Positions 10,938-21,959 are shown, numbered from the stretch's first letter. The stretch: 64,000 bases of DNA from Lucinisca nassula (GCA_963580285.1 OY757016.1:39509124-39573123), one strand, 5' to 3'. The notes: generated from the letters alone by a model not told the origin. Numbers and translations: made by a program.

Positions 10938-12141
10938 GCGGAATTCAGCATTCGATGGGGGGGACGCTTTGCTTAGATAGCTGTTAGATTCTAATGAAAC
11001 TTTACGCCTTGAGCCTAAGTTTGTTCATTTCAGAATTTTTCTATTTGAACTGGGTGGCTTCTCCCTCATGGAACTGGTTAGCCATACCCTGAGGGTATGT
11101 TTCCACCTGGGTCATACTAAAATATTTCTAAATAACTTTTCTATTTGAACTGGGTGGCTTCTCCCTCATGGAAGTGGTTAGCCATAGCCCGAGGGTATGT
11201 TTCCACCTGGGTCATACTAAAATATTTCTAAATTGCAAGTCATAGGTCAGGTTTGAACGCGCAGCCGGGGCTGTTTGGATATATAATATGGGATGGATTA
11301 CATGATACGCTTTGCACAATGCGGAAGGTGTTGTGGAATGCGTGTCATGGAGTGCATTTTGGTGTGCACATTTTATACGAAGTGCACAATGTCAGGATTA
11401 GTTTGAGTGCACAATAGTCTGTGCATAATGTTTGGAATACAGTGGAGCGTACAAATAGGATGTGCGCAGTATTTGGAGTGTTAAAAAATTTGGAGCGTAC
11501 AAACAGGATGTGCGCAATATTTAGAATGCTAAAAATTGTGGAGCGTACAAACAGGATGTACGCAATATTTGGAATACTCTATTTTAAAAAATTTGGAGCG
11601 TACTATAGGAGGTGCGCAATTTCTGGAGTGTTACAAAATTTGGAGCGTACAAATAGGATGTGCGCAATATTTAGAATGCTAAAAAATTGTGGAGCGTACA
11701 AACAGGATGTACGCAATATTTGGAATACTGTTTTTATAAAAAATTGGAGCGTACTATAGGAGGTGCGCAATTTCTGGAATTTTACAAAATTTTGGAGCAC
11801 ACATTTGGAGTGTGCACATTTTGGAATACTCAAAATGACAAAATTGGAATTCACAATATTTTGAGTGCAACTATTTTAATAATTCAGTCCTCGTGCGTGC
11901 AAGCTGGATCATACATTGTCACTGCGTCCCCCCCTCTTCGATCTGAATCTACTCGGTGTCCAAATACTGCCAAATAAAACAAGACTGTGTAAAACAAGTT
12001 AACAAGACAGCTTTATTGAAATAATATTTTATTAAACTATATATTTTGCATCAGGAAATGTGAATAAATAATTTTATTTTATTTCTCTGTATGTTTTTTG
12101 TACAAGTGAGTATTTGTTGTACAAGTGAGCATCCTAAATAA
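10938..12141. repeat. Right 1,204-base direct repeat
   Basis: It is identical to the left copy apart from the substitution near 11379 (atacgaag against atacaaag). A partial duplication of cggaattcag lies at its start. Confidence 0.92.
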
Positions 12142-12284
12142 AATTTTGTTGTTGATGTTTTTTTCAGGCCTTTTTTAACACTATTAAGACCAGCTAAAAT
12201 TAAGATCAATTCGTCTTTGAAAATAATACTTAAAAGTTCCTACTTATTTTTTCTTACCTTTTTCTTTCCACTGTCCTTAGACCA

Positions 12285-12345
12285 ACTTTGGGGCTGTTCG
12301 AAAGTGATCAAAAGACCACTTTTGAACAGTCCCATAGGTGGTCTG
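12285..12345. repeat. Small palindrome around ggctgttcgaaagtgatc
   Basis: gaccaactttggggctgttc...gaacagtcccataggtggtc form two imperfect arms. A decayed relative is visible at 105-165. Confidence 0.6.
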
Positions 12346-12384
12346 AATCTAAATATAGGATTTATTTTTAAAAACACAGTCAAA

Positions 12385-12870
12385 CTTGTCTACAGAGGTC
12401 ATCAATGGAAATCTGATTTTATGACCTTTGTTCAGAGTTGGCTGTTACTCAAAGGTAATTTTCTGTATCAAATTTATACGTGGAATTTGGCCTGCAGCCT
12501 TTTTGTACCCAAGGTAACTGGTTTTTTAAAGGTAATTTTCTGTGCAAAATTTAAATGTGGGATTTGGCCTACAGGTGTTTTGTAAATTATTCAAAGGTAA
12601 TTTTCTTATAAAAAGTCATATGTGGGGTCAGCCTATAGGCCTTTTGAAAGTGCCTATCGTAAACAAGTGGACTATAATTCAAAAGTAATTTTCTGTGTAA
12701 AATTCGTATGTGGGATTCAGCCTACAGGCCTTCAATTAGCAAGGTGACTGTTATTCAACTGTAATTTTCTGTGTAAAATTCATATGTGGGAAATCAGTCT
12801 ATGGCCTTTTTTTAAGCTGGAGACTGTTATTCAAAGGTAACCATTAACAGGTTTGGCTGTAGGACTAAAA
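12385..12870. repeat. Short tandem array in the intron after e14, about seven units
   Basis: Units of roughly 60-115 bases carry aaaggtaattttctgtgtaa and tgggattcggcctacaggcc. The array ends about 20 bases from the e14 donor. Confidence 0.75.
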
Positions 12871-12889
12871 TCTGCAATTAAATTTTCAC

Positions 12890-13148
12890 CTGATCAATCG
12901 CCCAAGGCTCCATGAATGTTCCATCTTTAGAGGGCTGCCACCATCTCAGCTGCGTTGCTGGTGACCTTGACTTCTCAGGAAGGTTAAGGACAATGTACTC
13001 TGGTTTGTTACTATGGAGATTGAAATCAAACTGTTCCACTGTATGCCAGTTTATCTTGCCATTGGTCGTGTACTGGAGGTAGACAGGAGGCGTGGCAGGG
13101 TCTGGCGGACTCTTCTTGCAGCCAAGTCGCAGGTAAAACTGGACTGAA
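12890..13148 (-). CDS. RELN: Reelin exon e14: sub-repeat B core
   Basis: This 259-base exon (acceptor gtttcatag, donor GTGAAA, ends in phase 0) reads SVQFYLRLGCKKSPPDPATP, an Asp-box-like strand TTNGKINWHTVEQF, EYIVLNLPEKS, TQLRWWQPSKDG and PWAIDQ. The final WAIDQ is cut by the intron inside the WAxDNxxIG motif and completed by IYVGG in e15. The intron that follows is 8.6 kb, one of the longest here. Confidence 0.95.
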
Positions 13149-13309
13149 CTATGAAACCAAGACAAAATAAAGACATTATGAGCACATACTACAGGGTCCA
13201 GTTTTACAAAGCATTGTTAACTTAAAGAGCTCATCAGTGGTCAAAGTGTTAACTTTTCAAGTGAGTAAATATCTTGTTCCATTACAATAACACACCCCTG
13301 CGACAAAGC

Positions 13310-13655
13310 ATCACGAAAACACGCCTATATAAATTTGACTCCCTTGAACCCCACTTTTATACAGTAAAACTGGGGTTTCCGGGGGTATACCTTATTTTTT
13401 CTTATTTCTGCTCTAAAATATAGATTGTGGGTACTCGTTAGAACCGCCTCAATGAGGCGGTTCTAATGAGTGCCCACAATCTATATTATTTTAGATTGTG
13501 GGTACTTGTTAGAACCGCCTCGATGAGGCGGTTTTAACAAGTGCCCACATTCTATATTTTGAGCAGAAATAAGAAAAATATCACAATTTTTCATCATAAA
13601 ATTTTGTTTTTTCGGCAATAAAGGTGGCAATGTATTTGTATAGGCGTGTTTGCGT
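13310..13655. mobile_element. MITE family B, copy with a doubled hairpin
   Basis: It has CATCACGAAAAC at one end and gcgtaatg at the other. The core hairpin occurs twice in tandem (about 13424-13487 and 13494-13556), with different loop letters, suggesting an internal duplication or nested insertion. Confidence 0.82.
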
Positions 13656-13659
13656 AATG

Positions 13660-13906
13660 GTGCATTTTTCACATCACCAAAAGGCTACTTTTTTTTTTGA
13701 AAATCTGTGATATTTTTCTTATTTAAACTGCAACCATAAGTTGTGGTATTTATAAGAACTGCCTCATTGAGGCGGTTCTAAAGAGTACCCACAACCTATG
13801 TCTTGGAGCAGAAATAAGGAAGATAATGAAAACCCCTTAAACCCCAGTTGTCTCTATATAAGTGGGGTTTAGGGGGCATTCATATCACAGACTTGTTCAC
13901 GTGATG
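13660..13906. mobile_element. MITE family B, inverted neighbour copy
   Basis: It ends GTTCACGTGATG. The core at 13735-13800 has a shorter left arm (gttgtggtatttataagaac). It is in opposite orientation to the copy just before it. Confidence 0.78.
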
Positions 13907-14365
13907 CTCTGGTACTTTTGCTGAAATATGTGAGCAGCTTTTGCATCTGCAAAAGCTGCTCACATATTTTAAGCAAAAATTATATTAAGTATGCCAGATT
14001 TGATTATCAAAGTTTTAACCATACTAACTAATGACATTTTTATTTTTTGACAACTGGGAAGTATGGGTCAAGCTGCAACTGTGTTGGCTAATTAGGAGCC
14101 ATGATCAGCCATTTTGGCTTCTCTGAGCCTAGTTTTTGAAAGCTAAGGAAGGTGTTTATTAACATAATATAAAATCTTAGATTATTCAGTATGAATAAGA
14201 AGATCTCATTTATTGTGAAAATCTACCATAGACATAGCTACACTTGTTATACACAAGGTGTGCCAAGTTAAAGTATTATTGATAATTTGATATAAGGTGA
14301 TTAAAAATAGGAATCACCAGGCAAAAAATGAAAATGGGTCATTCAAAAAGCATACATAGAGATTA

Positions 14366-14570
14366 TCATATGGCATTTTTCATATCATACCCCATATCAG
14401 CCCGAGACTCCCATATCTGCACGAGGGCCGAAGGCCCGAGGGCTGATATGGGTCTGGGGCTGATATGGGTCTGGGGCTGATATGGGTCTGGGGCTGATAT
14501 GGGTCTCGGGCTGATATGGGTCTCGGGCTGATATGGGGTATGATACGAAAATGCCATATCATAATCTATT
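14366..14570. mobile_element. Foldback element with a 17-bp tandem repeat in the loop
   Basis: Arms of about 45 bases (catatggcatttttcatatc...) face each other at 14366-14410 and 14525-14570. Between them are about six 17-base units of ctgatatgggtctgggg. Minus-strand frames rich in Pro-Gln-Thr-His are periodic artefacts. Confidence 0.85.
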
Positions 14571-15201
14571 TATCATACATTTCACTTTTAAAAAAAATTG
14601 TTCAAAATAAATTGTATTAATTGCATCTGCCTATTACCAAAGTTACAATGAGAATCTCATTATCTTCGGTCTAGCTATGTAATTTAAGAGATACTTGAGA
14701 TTTGACAGATGAAAAACTGATATTGCAGCACATGGTTAGAACTTCGTGTGTTCCGAATAGGGTGACGTCAGAGGTATGATAAAGGCTTAGGGGTGGGATA
14801 AAGGGTTGTGATATGGATTTTTGGGGTATAATAAAGCCCATGCGATATGGCAGCACGTGCAAGCGTGATACGTGCATTGGTGTCACGTTCGTATTGCACA
14901 TTCAAAAACTAAGTATTTTATACTAAATGTATGATAAACTACTTTACCATTGATGAAATAGGGAAAATATGGATTTCAATATAAAAATCCTAAACATTTC
15001 GACACCTTAAGGACTTGTGGTCTTCTCCTAGAATTCTGACAAATATGGCATCTGATCAGGGCCTTTACTGTCTGCCAAAACTTCATCCATTTTCTACTTT
15101 CTAACTTAATTTCTAAAAATATCTCGGCTTGGCACCCTTAAATTGCAACATGGACTCCAGCTATATGTAGGGAGGAGGATTATTGGATAAAGTTTTCTCA
15201 C

Positions 15202-15355
15202 GTGGCTTTGGAGAGGTCCAGCTCTGTGGTGACAAGACTTCTCTCCCCTGAATGATCAAACACTAGACTGTAGCCGTCCACCAGGAGACCACATTTCTTT
15301 GACACTTCACCACCACTCCACATGAACCATTTCTTCTCATCCAGTAATTTTTCAG
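15202..15355 (-). CDS. RELN: Reelin exon e13: start of sub-repeat B
   Basis: This 154-base exon (acceptor taaattgcag, donor GTGAGA) encodes EKLLDEKKWFMWSGGEVSKK, CGLLVDGYSLVFDHSG and ERSLVTTELDLSKA. This is the W-SGG-x-V-x-x-C, SLVF and LVTTELDL series of a sub-repeat B. It is too short for a 60-residue reading-frame cut-off and was located by phase and motif. Confidence 0.94.
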
Positions 15356-15450
15356 CTGCAATTTACACCACATTTATTAAACCATATCATCAACTTCATG
15401 AGAAAACGTGTCCCTGTGACTGGGGCCCGGTTGTTCAAAGCACTGTTAGC

Positions 15451-15675
15451 TTAACCCTTGTTCTGCTTAATATTTAAATATGCCACACCCACTATTCATT
15501 ATCAACCAATCAGAGTAAATGATGCAAATTATTGCAACCAATTCATAAACTGAATGACAAACAATGAAGATCCTGATCAGGTGGCTTCTTCAGAAGCCAT
15601 CTGATCTGGATCAACATTGTTTGAAAGGTAACTTTCATCGTAAGACATATCCGGGCTCAGCAGGACAAAGGTTAA
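15451..15675. mobile_element. MITE family A copy with TTAA flanks
   Basis: Ends are TTAACCCTTG and, opposite, AAAGGTTAA with cagcagg before it. The core contains a palindrome including gatcaggtggcttcttcag. The family carries a CCAATCA-rich left half and a hairpin right half. TTAA flanks and CCC starts suggest mobilisation by a piggyBac-type transposase (inference). Confidence 0.8.
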
Positions 15676-15921
15676 CAGTGCTGTACATGTAGTTGAAAAG
15701 AGTAAACACGCTGTTGGTGTCTTTGTTTGGGCGATTTTTGTATATTGTTTGAAGGTTTTGTATATTTGAATAGAGTTTTGCCATCTTTGCTTGTTTGGAC
15801 TTTTTTTAATCTTTGTTTGGAGTTTTTGTATCCTTGTTTAGCTTTGTTTTCACTTTTTGTATCTAAACCAGCAATAAACTGCTGCATTAGTAAATGGACA
15901 GATAGTAAAAAAATGACTTAC

Positions 15922-16199
15922 GTTTGACAAAAGTATCTAGAACTGGTAGTGAGTCTGGCAGAGGAACAGTGTCAGCCAATGGAAAGCCTTCTTTCATGTA
16001 GTTGGGATATGACTGGCTGGGTGTGCAGGTATCACCTTGGAAACCAGGATCACATGTACACATCATGGTGTCACCACAGTGACCTTGACCCAGACAGTGT
16101 TGCATGCAGGCCATTCCAATAAACACATTGTCAATGGCCCATTCTGGTCCAAAATCATCTTCTGGGATAAATCCCTGGTACCATCTAAATCTCAGTGAC
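15922..16199 (-). CDS. RELN: Reelin exon e12: end of sub-repeat A, complete EGF module and linker
   Basis: This 278-base exon (acceptor gttttttttag, donor GTAAGT) begins SLRFRWYQGFIPEDDFGPEW with WAIDNVFIG just after. It then carries a whole six-cysteine EGF module, CMQHCLGQGHC followed by CTCDPGFQGDTC. The linker PLPDSLPVLDTFVK leads into the next sub-repeat B. Unlike the e5/e6 EGF module, this one is not split by an intron. Confidence 0.96.
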
Positions 16200-16397
16200 C
16201 TAAAAAAACACAAAAAAACGCTGTTTTCAAGAAAATGTAATAAAGTTGAACTTCAACAGCACATACATCCTTTGACCATGAAAATTTGTTTGAGACAGTG
16301 GTAGTTTGAGCCACAGAGGATTACTCATAGTATCAGATCATAATGGGAATAATCAGAGATGGGTCAGAGTACTTCTAAAAACCACCTGACCTTCCAT

Positions 16398-16850
16398 TGC
16401 AGAGTATAAGAATCTTATATGGGTGTGAGGGGTGGATAGAAAAATCCGTCCAAAGGGTCACTGTCTGGCATCACGAGGCTTGCCGAGTGATGCCGGACAG
16501 TGATCCTGAGGGACGGATTTTCTATCCACCCCTCACATCCATATTGGATTCTTTTTCTTGCATACGTTCCATTTCTTAGCGCGGAATTTCAATGCTGCAG
16601 TCATTTCGGTTAGCAACGTCCGCCATATTGTGTTGACACTGCAGGAATGTAATGTGACGTCACGGATCGTGCATGACGTCAACCTTAACGACGGCACACA
16701 CAAGGTCGTAATCAACCAGTGCATTTATCAAACACAGGATTATATTTGATTTGGGGTCGGAACACCAGGATCAGAACATAAATTTCTATCCCAGGGTAAA
16801 ATCGCGGATCTTGTCTGATGTGCAAGAATCTGGTGTCCCACATGTGTCCA
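16398..16850. mobile_element. MITE family E copy
   Basis: It begins tataagaatcttatatgggt, then the arm gtgaggggtggatagaaaaa, whose complement follows at about 16500-16545 around tcgccgtgcc-like hairpin sequence. It carries several TGACGT motifs and ends ccagggtaaaatc...gtgcaagaa. Two other copies lie at 31090 and 53520. Confidence 0.8.
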
Positions 16851-17087
16851 GAGTGTTGCTCAAACCCACAGCGCTGAGAGATCTAATGTTTAACCTTTAC
16901 CACACTTTGGGTTAATTCAAGAGGTGACAAAAGTGTTGATATTTTTCAGAACAACAAGAAAAATATTTAAAATGTTGTCTGCTGAAAAAAAAAATCCCAG
17001 CATGCAGAGCATTAACAATCAGCACTTAAGCACTAGGCCACAGAGGCTTGTTAAATCCAGCATATTATACTGTAGCTTAATATATAT

Positions 17088-17348
17088 GGCCCCCGCCCAT
17101 CGGGGCTTGGAAAAATATATTGGGCTGCAGGGTGCTTCTGGGCATAGCTGAAACTGACTGAACGTGAGTACTGGTAAACTGCCCAGGCAGTGATGTCCCT
17201 GCATATAAACCCTTTGGTTTGTTTGAGTGGTAGGGCTTGAGAAGTTAGTTCAGCTCAATGCCAGGTAAAAGTCTCACATAATAGGAAGAAAAATCTCCAA
17301 AACAGCCTAAATAGTGTTGACAGGGATGTAAAACCTCAACACAAGCAA
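17088..17348 (+). mobile_element. SINE family F copy
   Basis: It begins gcccccgcccatcggggctt and ends tgttgacagggatgtaaaac. It contains the conserved gaaactgactg and ccaggtaaaagtc segments and lies just downstream of the e11 donor in the minus-strand intron. Confidence 0.82.
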
Positions 17349-17382
17349 AACAGCTTAATATATACATGTAAATCAATCTTAC

Positions 17383-17603
17383 CCACAAACATATATGTTG
17401 TCCAGAGGTATTACAATTCTTTGCCAGTATTTGGTAGCCCCACCATAGAAGATACTAGGATGCAATACCCGGTCATAACATAGGGCGTAGGACTTCTCTG
17501 CACAGTTCGGGACAACAAGGCTCCAGGTTTTACCCCCATCTGAGGAATACTCAAGACGCACAGGGTACTTGTGAGTGGCATCTGAGGCACAGCCTACATT
17601 AAT
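17383..17603 (-). CDS. RELN: Reelin exon e11: sub-repeat A core
   Basis: This 221-base exon (acceptor tattttccag, donor GTAAGA) reads INVGCASDATHKYPVRLEYS, then SDGGKTWSLVVPNCAEKS, the clearest Asp-box (S-x-D-G-G-x-T-W) in this gene segment. A cysteine-containing loop and YWQRIVIPLDNIYVCG follow. It starts in phase 0 and its final two bases complete a Gly codon with e12. Confidence 0.95.
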
Positions 17604-18307
17604 CTGGAAAATAGGAAAGGTAATATTACAGGAATCACTCCTGTTTCTTCATGAATAAAAACTTGCTGGGCTTTGCATTCAAACATCACCAAAAGTTGCA
17701 GCAAAAATTGGCTGGCTGGCTGGTTAGTTGGCTCGCTGGTTGGTTGATTTGTTGACTGGTTGGTTGGTTTGTTCATTGGTTGGTTGGTTTGGAATTCAAT
17801 GGTCCAGTCAACCCTATTAAGGTCATATCAAGCCAGCCAGTCAACCTTACCACACTTTTCCTGGCAGGCTTATCCAGTACGTTGTTCATTCTTGCACCAC
17901 AAATTGACAACTACCAAAGACCTCCTGATCCCTAGGTCCTAGTTGTTCAAAACTAACACTGTTGTTATCTAATATAAAACTTATTACATAGCAACATTAA
18001 ACTTTGATCATTTTATATGCTAATATTTTTGATGAAAAGATGTGAAGAGCTTTGCAAGTACATTAGTGTATTACATACATATTTTACTTGCTAGAATGGG
18101 TACTTTTGACAATGCAACTAGCACATTTGTTAAACAAATGAGGCTTTGAATAACAGAGAGCAGTCAGATGCAAATCTGCATGAACCATTGAGGACAGTGG
18201 AAGCAATTGATAATATAGTGAATCAAATATGGCTGATCACTAGTCTCACATATACTGTAGATAATTTTGCAGAATTCTTTCAATATAATTCATGAAATCT
18301 GCTTGAA

Positions 18308-18595
18308 AATTGTTTGTTTGTTTGATTTGAGGTTTAAAATCCCCGTCAACATTGTATAGGTCATTTTGGAGATTGTGGGACTTTTACCCGACATTTAAGA
18401 TGAAATGACACCTCAAGCTCTGTTGCCAAAAGAACCAATAGGGTTTTTAGGCATGGATGGTCCGACTTGCACCACTTTGCCTGGGCAGGCTAAGATCCTC
18501 TTAGTCTAAGCGGTTTACCAGTACTCTAGTGCAGTCGGTTTCAGCTCTGCGTGGAAGCATCATGCAGCCCATCTATTTCTTCAAGGCTCAATGTG
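18308..18595 (-). mobile_element. SINE family F copy, minus orientation
   Basis: It starts in a (gttt)n tail with gatttgaggtttaaaatccc, then ttgtataggtcattttggag, and reaches the head cttcaaggctc near 18590, followed by a GT and G-rich run. Confidence 0.82.
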
Positions 18596-18596
18596 T

Positions 18597-18630
18597 GTGT
18601 GTGGGGTGGGGGGGGGGGGGGGGTGGGGCA
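18597..18630. repeat. GT then long G run
   Basis: After a short (gt)n stretch there is a run of about 17 G interrupted by one T, which could form a G-quadruplex on this strand. Assembly length here is unreliable. Confidence 0.85.
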
Positions 18631-18959
18631 AACCTGCTTGAAAAATTTATCAAATAAACATGATGGCAACTTTAGAACACTGCATACAATGACCAATGAC
18701 AAATGTTAATTAGCATAAAAACTTTTACAATACATGGCTAAGGCTGATATCAACATAAATAATCAGAAATTATCAAACATAACATTACGTTAACAAGCCC
18801 ATGTTAAGTACACTCCAGTGAACCCTAATTCTATACAGGAAAACCAGCGTTCACAGGGGTATAAATATTATATCACCATACCAGCTCCTGCTCCAAAGCT
18901 CATGTTAGAACCATATCAAAAGGCAGCTCCAATGAGCACCCACAGTCAAGGATGTCCTC

Positions 18960-19167
18960 TGACCCTTATCCTACTGAATATTTAATTAAGCCACACCCAT
19001 TTTTGATTTTCAGGCAATCAGATTACATGATATATGTTCGTTCAAATTCACAAACTGAATGACAAACAGTGTAGATCCTGATCAGATGGCTTCTTCAGAA
19101 GCCATCTGATCTGGATTTACACTGTTTGCAAAGACAGGGTTGTCGCGAACAGCAAGACAAGGGTTAA
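18960..19167. mobile_element. MITE family A copy
   Basis: Left end gacccttatcctactgaata (TTAA lost); right end gacaagggttaa. The core palindrome gatcagatggcttcttcaga sits near 19080-19105. Its right TTAA is shared with the family D MITE that follows. Confidence 0.82.
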
Positions 19168-19403
19168 GGGGAATAAGAACACCTTCAGGGGAGGCAACTC
19201 ATGCAAAGTATTTTTGTTTCCCATGTCAATAGGGGTCAACTCTTAAAGGAAAGAATTTGCTCCACAGGAGCAAATTCTTTCCTTTAAGAGTAGTCCCCTT
19301 TTTCAGTGGGACAATGCTTATAGAAAAGTGAACAGGAAGTCCCGTATGTTGTCTCTCTTTGAAAAAGTGCGGAAAATCTGCCAGGTGTTACCATTTGCCT
19401 TAA
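19164..19403. mobile_element. MITE family D copy with TTAA flanks
   Basis: TTAAGGGGAATAAGAACACC at the left and tgttaccatttgccttaa at the right. The central hairpin of aaaggaaagaatttgctcc is at about 19236-19290. It abuts the family A MITE at a single TTAA. Confidence 0.82.
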
Positions 19404-19540
19404 ACATGTTGACATACTGGTAAGCAAAAGGTATTGAAGTTGATTATTCTAGGGATGCAATGCAGGAGCAAATTCTTTCTTTTAAGAGTGGACACCCATT
19501 GACAAGGGTGACAGAAACATTTTTGAAATTGTTGCTAAAT

Positions 19541-19643
19541 GACAAATGGTGTAGATCATGATCAAATGACTTCAGATGTGGATCTATAGTATAATACTGT
19601 TTGCAAAGGTAGGGGTTATCATGTTCAGCAGGTCAAAAGTTAA
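19541..19643. mobile_element. MITE family A fragment
   Basis: It has acaaatggtgtagatcatga and the right end gcaggtcaaaagttaa; the left half is missing. It is followed by ttaacccatttggtaccag, apparently another TTAA-linked element. Confidence 0.65.
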
Positions 19644-19891
19644 CCCATTTGGTACCAGAAACCCCAAAACAGGATACTGGCAAACAAAGCAAGCCCGGAT
19701 CAGACGCTGCTTGATGCTGAAAGGAATGTCTGATGATCAGGACCTACACTATTTGCAGAAAGTTCAACTACTTTCCAAATAAATTTTGAAGATAACACAG
19801 CCTGTCAGCCCTAAATTTGGGACTAGATTCCTGCAAAAAAATTCGGAAGATTCCATTTGCTACAAAATGATTTAAGAAATGGTTTACTCAC

Positions 19892-20012
19892 ATCAAACTG
19901 GAGTACAGACATTGGTCCAACATCCAGATCCCTTGTAACAACATAATGCTCCCCAGAGTCAGGTCCATGTCTAAACACCAGGGCTGACTCGCCGGAGTTG
20001 AGTGTATCATCT
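19892..20012 (-). CDS. RELN: Reelin exon e10: sub-repeat A strand
   Basis: This 121-base exon (acceptor ctgtttttcag, donor GTGAGT) has one base plus 40 codons. It reads DDTLNSGESALVFRHGPDSG, then EHYVVTRDLDVGPMSVLQFD. The SALVF, xxVTRDLDV and LQF motifs are reelin strands. An open frame continues upstream of the acceptor (to about 20090) and resembles the end of e9. I read that part as an intronic copy of the e9 end, not as exon, because the acceptor here joins in phase to e9. Confidence 0.93.
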
Positions 20013-20100
20013 CTGAAAAACAGCCATAACTCCATATTTGTCATACAGGGGTCACTGTAAGATTGAACCCCCACATCATTCACCAAAACCTAGTATACAT
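20013..20100 (-). repeat. Decayed copy of the e9 end beside the e10 acceptor
   Basis: The minus strand reads LVNDVGVQSY, similar to the e9 end WLFVNDGVVQPYC, and remains open into e10. I treat it as intronic because the e10 acceptor at 20014-20013 gives the phase required by e9. Confidence 0.6.
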
Positions 20101-20159
20101 TATCTGAAATTCTATTTACAGATTGACTGTACTGCACCATCATTTACATAGAGGATCTT

Positions 20160-20475
20160 ACATGAGTGGCCATGTATTATTGAATTTATTAAACGAGTTG
20201 AGGAAAAGGGATAAAATGCGAGGCTTTGCCGAGCATTTTATCCCTTTTACTCAACGAGTTTAATAAATTCAATAATACATGGGCACGAATGCAAGATTCT
20301 ATTTATCATATGACGTTTAAAACGCATTTTATTCACGATTGTTTACAAAAATATCAATATTCCGCCATTAATAAACGCGACGTCGTTAAGGACGTCGTAC
20401 ATGTAACGTTACGGGACGTATCTAGCTAATTTGCATATTTAATCCACTAGTGGATTATCGAAAATAATACATGGC
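20160..20475. mobile_element. MITE with a 55-base-arm hairpin
   Basis: catgtattattgaatttatt begins the left arm (about 20170-20222), and its complement ends near 20281 around a gaggctttgccgagc turn. CG-rich words such as gacgtcgtt follow. A partial terminal string recurs near 20466 (ataatacatgg). Confidence 0.75.
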
Positions 20476-20519
20476 TTTATTACACTCTCAGACGCGACGT
20501 CATATGATAAAAAAACCTT

Positions 20520-21245
20520 GTATGCATGACCAGACATTTTATACACAGTATGACCGATTGGATTGTGTTGGGGTTTAACAAAATGTCAACCATTTTTTGG
20601 CCATTTTGTGGCATACAGTATGATTGTAACATACCACAATGTGTAAAATGCCAGATCACATTACCAGACATTTTATTCACAGTATGATTGTACTGAATCA
20701 CAAGTCACAACAAATCCAGTTTACATTTCCTGATAATTTGTTCACAGTTTGATTGTATTGCACCATCATTCACAAAAAGCCAGTTTACATTACCTGATAT
20801 TTTGTTCGCAGTATGATTGTAATGCACCATCATCATTCACAAAAAGCCAGTTTACATTTCCTGATATTTTGTTCGCAGTATGATTGTAATGCACCATCAT
20901 CATTCACAAAAAGCCAGTTTACATTTCCTGATATTTTGTTCGCAGTATGATTGTAACGCACCATCATCATTCACAAAAAGCCAGCTTACATTACCTTATA
21001 TTTTGTATACAGTATGATCGTATCGCACCATCATCATTCACAAAAAGCCAGTTTACATTTCCAGATGTTTTGTTCACAGTTTGATTGTATCGCACCATCA
21101 TCATTCATAAAAAGCCAGTTTACATTAGCTGATGTTTTGTTCACAGCATGCTTAAATTGCACCACCATTCACAAAAAGCCAGTTTACATTTCTTGATATT
21201 TTGTATACAGTTTGTATCGCATCATCATTCACAAAAAGTCAGTTT
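20520..21245 (-). repeat. Tandem array of about 66-69-base units derived from the e9 end and donor
   Basis: About eleven units match the last 55 bases of reelin e9 plus the first bases of its intron. Minus-strand units read like WLFVNDDGALQSYCEQNI, with the splice donor either kept (cag|gtaatg) or changed to cag|gaaatg. The source exon lies at 23200-23359, 2 kb upstream in the transcript. Confidence 0.9.
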
Positions 21246-21875
21246 ATGACGACTCACAAGCCAAATTAACTGTGCTTTATATTCCCTTGTCTACTGCTAA
21301 TTTTATCAAGGGAAGTATGGCTTTCTCAGGATTCCAGCATGGGTGATTATGTTTCTTTCGTTACCTTCCTGCATATGCTTATTATCCAGGCTTATAATAT
21401 CTTGAGGTGTCGTATGCTGACATTGAAATGAAATTAATTTCAATTAAATCATATACTCACCTCAAGATATTATCAGACGTCCCTCCTCCCATCCCCGCTT
21501 TCACCTTCCTTTGTTATAGCTCCACAAAAAAATAATGTTTGTTCCGTGTGTCTCCTGTTACATAGACAATATGGCTGACGTATGCATTTTGCATGCTATG
21601 AGATATTATACCTGGCACATTCTCATTGGCTGCTTTGTATGGCCTGTTTGTGGGTATGGTTCCAGGTCTTATGCACTTGCAATGGGAAGCGTTTCAGAGG
21701 GAACAAACGGGATGAGGTATAGTCTGTTTTACTTTTTATTCTGGTTCTTTCTTTTTTGAGGTTGTATTTCGTGGCTGAGCCACTCAAAGGCATATAATAT
21801 TCTGACATTGAAAGCAGAATTATCTTAATAACGAAATTTCACACTATATTTTACTACCTTCTGTGTATGACTGTG

Positions 21876-21955
21876 GAAGCCTCTGTGGTGTAGTGGTTAT
21901 GCTACTCCCCTGATAAACCAGGGATTGCAGGATCAATCCTGGGCTTCTCCAGACT
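21876..21955 (+). repeat. tRNA-like sequence, probable SINE head
   Basis: ggtgtagtggttatgctac resembles an A box and gcaggatcaatcctgggctt a B box. The B box departs from GGTTCGAATCC and the acceptor stem does not close well, so a working tRNA gene is unlikely. Confidence 0.5.
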
Positions 21956-21959
21956 TTTA

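Larger units (their letters stand above)
9149..12141. mobile_element. Candidate non-autonomous LTR-type element (two 1,204-base direct repeats and a 585-base interior)
   Basis: Two direct repeats, 9149-10352 and 10938-12141, are offset by exactly 1,789 bases with no gaps and one substitution that I noticed (near 9590). Each has a TATA-like tatataatat (9491 in the left copy), AATAAA (10184) and a polymorphic G-rich start. The right copy is preceded by a polypurine run, agtggggg (10921-10928). No gag, protease or reverse transcriptase was seen in the interior. A plain segmental duplication is the alternative. Confidence 0.55.

Noticed and set aside
9632..11977. Frames with ERTNRMCAIF repeats, found twice
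   Set aside because: They follow a 50-60-base tandem repeat inside the 1.2-kb direct repeats; no domain, start context or conservation pattern.
14366..14562. Pro-Gln-rich frame (PYQPQTHISPRP)
   Set aside because: Product of the 17-base tandem array in a foldback element.
20013..20086. Open frame upstream of e10 (MVNDVGVQSY...) as part of the exon
   Set aside because: Using it breaks the phase with e9. It matches the amplified e9 end and is taken as an intronic copy.
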